A DNA stretch of 5,247 nucleotides from Acidobacteriota bacterium. GTDB lineage: Bacteria; Acidobacteriota; Vicinamibacteria; Vicinamibacterales; CAVVIG01. The DNA is taken from contig QHWK01000260.1 in the NCBI GenBank assembly GCA_003223775.1, positions 1 through 5,247 of the forward strand, written 5' to 3'. Position 1 is the first letter of the stretch. Every line of letters begins with the position of its first letter. Position numbers and translations under genes: made by a program. The notes beneath the pieces were generated by a model. That model worked only from the letters and a program-made list of their open reading frames with translations. It had not been told where the DNA came from and did not search any database. This document shows positions 1 to 5,247 of this stretch, in pieces.

Positions 1-1266
1 CACGTCGCCGGACGACGCGGCGAGGTAGTAATCGATCCGCGCGCCGGCCGGCGGATACTCAGGCACGTCGGGACGGCCGCCGCTCGGCGAGTAGTGGACG
101 CGATACGCGGGCGCGGGCGTGAAGAGGAACACGTTCGATCCATCGAACGGTTTGATTGCGAGACTCGAACCGAGCGCCGCTCGTGATCCCTGCGCGGGAC
201 GGGCATCTTGACCGATAGGAGGCTTCGCGGCCGTCGGCTGGGCCGACTCCAACGCATCGAGATCTCTGACGGTTGCAAAGGCGCCCCGATCGGCACGGGC
301 GCCCGCACGAGTAATGTCAATCGCGCCCGCCTGATTCGGCGAATCTGTCGTGCGCGAGCGCGCCGGTTTCGTCACGCTCGCCGCCAGCTGACGCAGCGGC
401 GCGATGTCGTCCATCACCCAGAACGATCGCCCCATCGTCGACGCAAGGAGATCGCCGTGGTGCACTTTCAGATCGGTGACCGGCGTCGCCGGCAGATTCT
501 GCTGCAGCGTCTGCCAGTGCTTTCCCTGATCGAACGACACGTAGGCGCCTTCGAGCGTGCCGGCGTAGAGCAGCCCCTCCTGCTCCGGATCTTCGCGGAC
601 AATGTGCATCGGCTGCGTGGCGGGAATGCCGTTGGCGCCGTCGGTGAGCAGCGTCCAGTGCGCGCCGTAGTCGTTCGTCATGTAGAGATACGGCTTGAAG
701 TCGTTCAGGTACATCCGGTAGACCGAGACGTACGCCGAGCCGCGGCGATGCGGCGAATCTTCGATCGTGTGGACGCGCCCGCCCGGCGGCAGTTCGGGCG
801 GCGTCACGTTCTTCCACGTGCGGCCGTTGTCGCGCGTCACCCACACGGGGCCGTCGTTCGATCCGGTCCAGAACACGCCCGGCTCGAGCCGCGACGATCG
901 CATCGCGTAGAGCGCCGCGTATACTTCCTCGCCGGTCATGTCGCGCGTGATCGGTTCGCCGGACGTCACCTGACTCTCGGGGCCGTTCGCCGTCACGTCG
1001 GGGCTGAACTTCGTCCAGTGCAATCCGCCGTCGATCGACTTATGGACGTACTGCGAGCCGTGGTAGACGATGCCAGGGTTGTGCGCGTCGATCTCGATCG
1101 GCGCCTGCCGCACGAAGCGGTACATCATCTCCTTGGGATTTTTTCCGTAGCGCTGCTGCGGGTTGATCCAGAAGTTCTGCTCCTGGCCCGTCGCCATGTT
1201 CATGCGCCCGAACTCGCCCTTGCAGTCGCCGTAGACGATCTTTCCCGAGGGGATCGGGCGCACCTG
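1..1266 (-). pseudogene. C-terminal continuation of the VPS10/Asp-box protein, separated from its start by an in-frame TGA (partial at window edge)
   Basis: Continuing the frame of the upstream gene past the TGA gives 422 open codons to the window edge with no further stop or frameshift. It begins QVRPIPSGKIVYGDCKG and continues with more Asp-boxes. In full-length numbering these are near 531-539 (KSIDGGLHW), 598-606 (VTRDNGRTW), 651-659 (MTNDYGAHW) and 698-706 (VSFDQGKHW). They correspond to a second propeller. A low-complexity Ala/Arg/Pro linker of roughly residues 735-800 follows. The sequence then reaches IKPFDGSNVFLFTPAPAYRV and a PPAGARIDYYL stretch, which resembles the start of the C-terminal Ig-like region usual in these proteins. 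There is no signal peptide, promoter or Shine-Dalgarno at its 5' end. The nearest in-frame ATG (1201-1203, in GRMNM) lies inside a conserved segment. As it stands it would be made only by TGA readthrough, or if the TGA is a sequencing error. The true C-terminus lies outside the window. Confidence 0.85.
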
Positions 1267-2631
1267 TCAGCTCTCGCAGCCGGGCAGCGGAATCCACAGC
1301 TGGCGCGGATCGTCGGGGCCCCACGCGGTGGGCGGGAAGCTCGGCACCGCGAGGTTCTTGCCCGTGTCCTGCTGCGGGCCGTAGATCAAGTACGGGAACT
1401 GCTCGTCGGCGTCGACGTGATACATCTCCGCCGTCGGCTGATTGAGCTGCGACGACCAGCTGCGCGCGCCGTCCTGCGTGACGTTCACGCCGCCGTCGTT
1501 GGTCTCGATCATGATCTTCGGGTTGTCGGGGTTGAACCAGACGATGTGGTTGTCGCCGTGCGGCTCGGCGACGGTCGTGAACGTGCGCCCGCCGTCGGTG
1601 GACTTGTGCAGCGCGAGCTCGGTGACCCACACCTCGTTCTCGTCCTTCGGGTTCACGAAGACCTTGTTGAAGTAGAACGGACGCGCGCGCAGCGGCTGGC
1701 TGCTGTTGACGACCGTCCAGCTCGCGCCGCCGTCGCTCGATCGATACAACCCGCCCTTCGCGCCCTTCGCCTCGACCTGCGCGTAGACCACTCTCGGATT
1801 CGACTGCGCGACGTCCACCCACACCTTGCCGACGAGATCGTCGGGGAAGCCGCTGCTCGTGCGCGTCCAGTGATCGCCGCCGTCCGGGGACTTGTAGACG
1901 CCGCCCTCGGCCGCGGCGCCGCCGCTGATGATCGTCCACGGCCTGCGCTGCGCGCGCCATGCGCCGGCGTAGAGCTCGTTCGGGTTCTGCCAGTTGATCG
2001 CGATCGAGACGGCGCCGGTCTGATCGTTGATGAACAGCACCTTCTGCCACGTCTTGCCGCCGTCCTTCGTCCGGTAGACGCCGCGCTCCGGCCCCCAGCC
2101 GAACGGGTTGCCGACCGCCGCGACGAACGCGATGTCGGGATTCTTCGGATGAATTTTCAGCTGCCCGATCTGCCCGACGTCCTTCAGCCCGACGTAGTGC
2201 CAGGTGCGGCCGGCGTCGGTGGACTTGAAGACGCCGCGGCCGAGGATCACGTTCGATCGAATCGCTTCGCTGCCCGTCCCGACGTAGACGACGTTGGGGT
2301 CGGAATCCGAGACGTCGATGGCGCCGATCGATCCGGTGGGGATCTGGCCGTCGGCGACGGGCGCCCACGTCAGTCCGTAGTTCTCCGTTTTCCACACGCC
2401 GCCGCCGGTCGCGCCCATGTAGAAGATGTTCGGCTGCGTGCGCACGCCGACGGCAGCCGTCGATCGCCCGCCGCGGTGCGGGCCGACCGATCGCCATCGC
2501 AGATCCTGGTATGCGTTCGGGTTGACCACGTTGTTGCCGTTCGCCTGCGCGTGGACGGGCGGCAGCGCGGCGTAGCGGCCGGCGATCGCGATCGACGCGG
2601 CGACGCAGCTGAGCAGGAGCAGCCTTTTCAT
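1267..2631 (-). CDS. Secreted VPS10/sortilin-like Asp-box beta-propeller protein, N-terminal part ended by a premature TGA
   Basis: This frame encodes 454 residues. Residues 1-30 form a signal peptide (MKRLLLL, a hydrophobic core, and VHAQA before the likely cleavage site), so the product is exported. The body carries repeated Asp-box (BNR) motifs of the type S/T-x-D-x-G-x-x-W. They lie near residues 136-144 (KSTDAGRTW), 187-195, 247-255, 297-305 and 343-351, with weaker copies near 81-89 and 384-392. This is the pattern of the VPS10/sortilin-like propellers common in Acidobacteriota, usually annotated as glycosyl hydrolase BNR or VPS10 proteins and often about 1000 residues long. No catalytic residue can be assigned and the substrate is unknown; ligand or polymer binding is inference. 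The start at 2631 is supported by the signal peptide and by GAGGA six bases upstream. The frame stops at TGA 1267-1269 directly after PGCES, but the family sequence continues in the same frame to the window edge. The gene therefore looks interrupted rather than complete. C452 would normally pair with C470, which lies beyond the stop. Confidence 0.9.
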   Translation of the reverse strand: MKRLLLLSCVAASIAIAGRYAALPPVHAQANGNNVVNPNAYQDLRWRSVGPHRGGRSTAAVGVRTQPNIFYMGATGGGVWKTENYGLTWAPVADGQIPTGSIGAIDVSDSDPNVVYVGTGSEAIRSNVILGRGVFKSTDAGRTWHYVGLKDVGQIGQLKIHPKNPDIAFVAAVGNPFGWGPERGVYRTKDGGKTWQKVLFINDQTGAVSIAINWQNPNELYAGAWRAQRRPWTIISGGAAAEGGVYKSPDGGDHWTRTSSGFPDDLVGKVWVDVAQSNPRVVYAQVEAKGAKGGLYRSSDGGASWTVVNSSQPLRARPFYFNKVFVNPKDENEVWVTELALHKSTDGGRTFTTVAEPHGDNHIVWFNPDNPKIMIETNDGGVNVTQDGARSWSSQLNQPTAEMYHVDADEQFPYLIYGPQQDTGKNLAVPSFPPTAWGPDDPRQLWIPLPGCES

Positions 2632-2735
2632 GACGGGTCCTCGAATGAAAAACCGATTCTACTCCCCGGCGTTAACAGCGGGCCCGACGGCGACGTCTGA
2701 TCGGCAGGTCATCGCCGAATGCGTTATCGCTTCGA
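2632..2735. other. Intergenic stretch upstream of the VPS10-like gene
   Basis: This holds the Shine-Dalgarno of the minus-strand gene and the weak TAGAAT hexamer, in locally AT-richer sequence (2644-2660). It ends at the left copy of the 7-bp direct repeat. I see no small gene, RNA or operator here. An open + strand frame through it (from 2676) has no usual start codon. Confidence 0.5.
2638..2642 (-). promoter_or_regulatory. Ribosome binding site of the VPS10-like gene
   Basis: On the minus strand GAGGA lies six bases before the ATG at 2631-2629, a good Shine-Dalgarno match and spacing. It supports the chosen start together with the signal peptide that begins there. Further upstream, TAGAAT (minus strand, 2661-2656) resembles a -10 box, but I find no convincing -35 at 16-18 bp spacing, so I do not call a promoter. 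Confidence 0.6.
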
Positions 2736-2791
2736 TGTAGGGCGGCCCTTTCAGGGCCGCCGGCCGGCGAGGCTGAAAGCCTCGCCCTACA
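2736..2791. repeat. 56-bp double-hairpin palindromic repeat (REP- or MITE-like)
   Basis: The outer arms are TGTAG (2736-2740) and CTACA (2787-2791). Inside are two perfect 9-bp stems with 3-nt loops. The first is GGCGGCCCT-TTC-AGGGCCGCC (2741-2761) and the second is GGCGAGGCT-GAA-AGCCTCGCC (2766-2786). They are separated by GGCC (2762-2765), which centres the whole palindrome. The two halves are near reverse complements of each other, and the loops TTC and GAA are complementary. The unit can therefore fold as two hairpins or as one long cruciform. It abuts an imperfect 7-bp direct repeat on each side (GCTTCGA 2729-2735; GCTTCCA 2792-2798), which resembles a target-site duplication. The architecture is that of a dispersed intergenic element. 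Its copy number elsewhere in the genome cannot be seen here. Confidence 0.75.
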
Positions 2792-2798
2792 GCTTCCA

Positions 2799-2831
2799 AC
2801 GAGGGACAACCTCCTCCACGACCTTCGATAC
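2799..2831 (+). pseudogene. Short N-terminal remnant resembling an ADOP permease start
   Basis: In the same frame as the permease sequences on both sides, these codons read TRDNLLHDLRY. The LLxDLRY element is what I know as the extreme N-terminus of ADOP permeases, usually M-x-x-LLQDLRYALRxLR followed by PGFxAVAxLTLALGIG. Here it is followed directly by the C-terminal permease domain instead of the first membrane helix, while the expected continuation (RPGFSAVA) appears about 550 bp downstream. No ATG, GTG or TTG occurs in frame between the TAA at 2673-2675 and 2840. The codon at the expected start is ACG (2799-2801), one base from ATG. The 56-bp palindrome ends seven bases upstream, so the native start region may have been altered. 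The assignment rests on about eight residues and on frame agreement. Confidence 0.5.
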
Positions 2832-2840
2832 CCCGACACG

Positions 2841-3371
2841 ATGGTGATGGTGAAGGCGCGCCAGGCGGCGGCGCCGCTCGTGCCGTCGATCCGCGCCGCC
2901 GTCGCGTCGGTCGATCCGTCGGTGCCGATCTACGACGTGCTGTCGCTCGACGACCGCGTCGACGCGGCGCTCGGCCGCCCGCGGTTCAACGCGGCGCTTG
3001 CCGCCGGCTTCGCCGCCGCGGCGCTGGCGCTCGCGGCGATCGGCGTGTACGGCGTGCTGTCGTACTCGGTGTGGCTGCGCATGCGCGAGATTGGCGTGCG
3101 CCTCGCGATCGGCGCAGACGCGCGGCGCGTCACGGCGCTCATCGTCGGCGACGGCCTGAGGCTCGCGCTCGGCGGCGCGGCGATCGGCACCGCGGCGGCG
3201 ATCGCGTTCACGCGTCTGCTCCAGGGACTGCTCGCCGGCGTCGCACCGACCGATCCGCGCGCGCTCGGGACGGCCGTCGTCGTGATGCTCGCCGTCGCCG
3301 CCGCCGCGGCGTGGCTGCCCGCGCGCCGGGCGGCTGCGGTCGACCCGATCGTCGTGCTGCGCGCCGAGTAG
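2841..3371 (+). CDS. C-terminal FtsX domain fragment of a MacB/ADOP-type permease
   Basis: The frame encodes 176 residues from the first ATG, but this is a fragment of a protein that normally has about 800 residues. Residues 1-50 are the end of the second periplasmic MacB-type domain (VKARQ, VDPSVPIYDV, LDDRVDAALGRPRF). Three membrane helices follow, at about 52-76, 100-125 and 141-160. The cytoplasmic coupling motif REIGVRLAIGA sits at 82-92. The normal family C-terminus PARRAAAVDPIVVLRAE then runs to the TAG stop, with a second stop (TGA) immediately after. There is no Shine-Dalgarno before the ATG at 2841. Homology appears to begin at about 2832-2841, and the frame is open upstream into the N-terminal remnant. 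A full-length protein would have periplasmic domains and FtsX helices in the inner membrane, and ADOPs lack an adjacent ATPase. This piece lacks the first FtsX unit and almost all periplasmic sequence, so it is probably non-functional. Confidence 0.8.
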   Translation: MVMVKARQAAAPLVPSIRAAVASVDPSVPIYDVLSLDDRVDAALGRPRFNAALAAGFAAAALALAAIGVYGVLSYSVWLRMREIGVRLAIGADARRVTALIVGDGLRLALGGAAIGTAAAIAFTRLLQGLLAGVAPTDPRALGTAVVVMLAVAAAAAWLPARRAAAVDPIVVLRAE

Positions 3372-3374
3372 TGA

Positions 3375-5247
3375 GGGGATGCGCGGCCGGGATTCTCCGC
3401 GGTCGCGATTCTGACGCTCGCGCTCGGTATCGGCGCCAACACCGCGATCTTCACCGTCGTCAACGCCGTGCTGCTGCGAGCGCTGCCGTTCCGCGATCCG
3501 TCGCGGCTCGTCCTCCTCATCGAACGGACGGCGCAGTTCCCGACGCAGACCGCGAGCTGGCAGAACTTCGTCGACTGGCGCGATCAGACGACGTCGTTCG
3601 ACGCGGTCGCCGCAGTACGCAGCCTCACGATGACGCTGACCGGCGTGGGCGAGCCCGAGCGCGTGCCGGCGAAGATGGCGACGGCGCCGCTGCTGCCGAT
3701 GCTCGGCGTGCCGCTGCCGCTCGGCCGCGCGTTCTCGGCGGGCGACGACCGGCCCGGCGCCGCCGGCGTCGCGATTCTCAGCGACGCGCTGTGGCATCGC
3801 CGCTTCGGCGGCAGCGCGGACGCGATCGGCCGCGCGATCACGCTGGACGACAAGCCGTACACCGTCGTCGGCGTCCTGCCGCCGGACTTCCAGCTGCTGC
3901 AGGCCGCCGACGTCCTGCTGCCGATGGGCCCGTGGGCCGCGACGCTGCCCGACGATCGCGGCTGGCATCCCGGCATCTTTCCCGTCGCGCGCGTGAAGCG
4001 CGGCGTCGATCTCGCGCGCGCACAGGCGGAGATGGCCGTCGTCTGCGATCGGCTCGCGACGCAGTATCCCGAAACGAACCACGGCGTCACCGCCGACGTG
4101 AAGCCGCTCCACGAATTCGCCGTGCAGAACGTGCGGCCGTCGCTGCTCGTGCTCGCGGCGGCGGTCGGCTTCGTCCTGCTCATCGCGTGCGCGAACGTCG
4201 CGAACCTCCTGCTCGCGCGTGCGATCGGCCGGCAGAAGGAGGTCGCCATCCGCACGGCGATCGGCGCGAGCGGCCTGCGGATCGCGGGGCTGCTGCTCGT
4301 CGAGAGCCTCGTCCTCGCGCTCGCGGGCGGCGCGGTCGGCCTCGTGATCGCGCTGTGGACGCTGCCGCTGCTCGCGGCGCTCGCCGGCGCGAGCGCGCCG
4401 GGCGCGGGCGCGATCGCGATGGACTGGTCCGCGCTCCTGTTCACGATCGCGATCTCGTGCGCGACCGGCATCGTCTTCGGCCTCGTGCCGGCGATGCAGA
4501 CGACGCGCGTCGACGTCGCGTCGGCGATCAACGAGGCCGGCCGCGGCGCGGCGGCGGGCGCCGGCCATCATCGGCTGCGCGCGTCGCTGGTCGTCGTCGA
4601 AATGGCGCTGGCGACGATGCTCCTCGTCGGCGCCGGGCTGCTGACCAAGAGCCTCGCGCGGCTCCAGGACGTGCCGACCGGGTTCAACGCCGCCGGCGTG
4701 CTCGTGGCGGACGCGCCGCTGTCGCCCGTCGCCTACGCCGGGGCGGCGCAGCGCAACGCGCTCGTCGAGCGGCTGCGCGAGCGGCTGCGCGCGCTCCCCG
4801 GCGTCGCGCTCGCGGAGGTCGCGACGGCGCCGCCGTTCTCCGGCAACGGGACGTCGATTCACTTCAACATCGTCGGACGTCCGCCGAAGGGGCCGGAGGA
4901 ATTCGTCATCACCGGGCTCCGCGCGGTGAGCGAGGGCTATTTCCGCGCGCTCGGCGTGCCGCTCGTCGCCGGCCGCGCCTTCACCGATCGCGATCGCGAG
5001 CACGCGCCGGAGGTGGCCGTCGTGAACGAGGCGTTCGTCCGGCGCTTCTTCGACGGATCGGCGAAGGCGGCGCTCGCGGGGCGCGCGCAGCTCGGCGCGA
5101 CGCCGTCGCCGACGGAGGGACCCGACGGCGCGCCGTTCATGCGGATCGTCGGCGTCGTCGGCGATACGAAGCAGGCGTTCGAGGCGGCGCTTCAGCCGAC
5201 GCTCTATGTGCCGTACGAGCAGCCGCCGATCGACGTGCTCGCCGGGA
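3375..5247 (+). pseudogene. ADOP-type ABC permease (MacB-PCD/FtsX), start codon missing, 3' end beyond the window
   Basis: One open frame, free of stops and frameshifts, encodes about 624 residues, numbered here from 3375. It begins GDARPGFSAVAILTLALGIG. This is the family's first membrane helix (about 5-32) without the usual leading M...LLxDLRYALRxL segment. A periplasmic MacB-type domain covers about 33-255. The first FtsX unit follows, with helices near 257-281, 302-330 and 354-376 and the coupling motif KEVAIRTAIGA at 288-298. A linker leads to another helix (about 402-424, SLVVVEMALATMLLVGAGLL) and a second periplasmic domain, which is still open at the window end (TLYVPYEQPPIDVLAG). This duplicated layout is that of acidobacterial duplicated orphan permeases, which are relatives of MacB; the transported substrate is not known. 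No ATG, GTG or TTG lies between the TGA at 3372-3374 and the first helix. The first in-frame alternatives, GTG 3468 and ATG 3630, would remove that helix. The ATG at 3379 is in another frame and stops after eleven codons. As written the gene is 5'-truncated. No ATP-binding subunit is visible. Confidence 0.85.

Noticed and set aside
1267..1269. The TGA as selenocysteine or as a reassigned glycine codon
   Set aside because: The expected residue is Gly, not Cys, and I see no convincing SECIS hairpin right after it. TGA-as-Gly codes are known from low-GC candidate phyla, not from a GC-rich genome like this, and a second gene here uses TGA after TAG as an ordinary stop.
1040..2497. Second minus-strand frame of 485 codons over the VPS10-like gene
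   Set aside because: It is a low-complexity Arg/Gly-rich shadow. The Asp-boxes and the signal peptide are in the other frame.
208..2700. Long + strand open frame of 830 codons antisense to the VPS10-like gene
   Set aside because: It is Arg/Val/Asp-rich, has no recognisable domain, and lies in register with a well-supported minus-strand gene. High GC makes such antisense frames common.
2736..2791. The double hairpin as a rho-independent terminator
   Set aside because: No T-tract follows either stem on either strand, and it lies between two divergent 5' ends rather than after a gene.
2736..2791. The double hairpin as part of a CRISPR array or tRNA
   Set aside because: It is a single unit without spaced repeats, and no tRNA arms or anticodon loop can be fitted.
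3379..3414. ATG at 3379 as the start of the second permease
   Set aside because: It is out of frame with the permease and reaches a stop after eleven codons.
3584..4531. Minus strand frame of 315 codons (Ser/Ala/Arg/Thr-rich)
   Set aside because: It is a shadow of the permease; no motif, start context or neighbour supports it.
2787..5003. Minus strand open frame of 738 codons opposite the permeases
   Set aside because: The translation is almost entirely Arg, Ala, Asp and Glu with no domain. The + strand carries clear MacB/FtsX sequence throughout.

Overview
The window is GC-rich (by eye roughly two thirds to 70% GC) and holds two divergent loci, both damaged. The gene families point to Acidobacteriota, possibly a Vicinamibacteria-like member. 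One locus is a large secreted sortilin/VPS10-type beta-propeller protein. The other consists of MacB/FtsX-type permeases of the 'acidobacterial duplicated orphan permease' (ADOP) kind. The lineage is inferred from these families and base composition; there is no marker gene.

Minus strand, 2631 down to 1 (continuing off the left edge): one reading frame of at least 877 codons for an exported Asp-box/VPS10 beta-propeller protein with a clear signal peptide. I read the whole frame and found exactly one stop, a TGA at 1267-1269. It lies where I expect a glycine (a GGA to TGA change would explain it), and 422 further family-like codons follow. A standard gene caller would report an intact 454-residue protein (1267-2631) plus an orphan C-terminal half (1-1266).

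Intergenic region, 2632-2798: a good Shine-Dalgarno for the minus-strand gene and a 56-bp double-hairpin palindrome (2736-2791), flanked immediately on both sides by a 7-bp imperfect direct repeat.

Plus strand, 2799-5247: ADOP permease sequence in a scrambled order, all in one reading frame. A very short piece resembling the extreme N-terminus of the family (2799-2831) is joined directly to the C-terminal three-helix FtsX domain (2832-3371, ending TAG TGA). That is followed at once by the N-terminal and middle part of a permease (3375-5247, running off the right edge) that lacks a start codon and its first cytoplasmic residues. The order is N / C / middle rather than N / middle / C. Possible causes are a tandem duplication with deletions, insertion of a paralogue's 3' end into the start of a permease gene, or a misassembly.

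I see no rRNA, tRNA, CRISPR array, transposase or plasmid function. The two loci have no demonstrated functional link; proteins of both kinds act at the cell envelope. The notable content is the damage itself: the single nonsense codon, the shuffled permease, and the palindrome at the edge of the rearranged gene.
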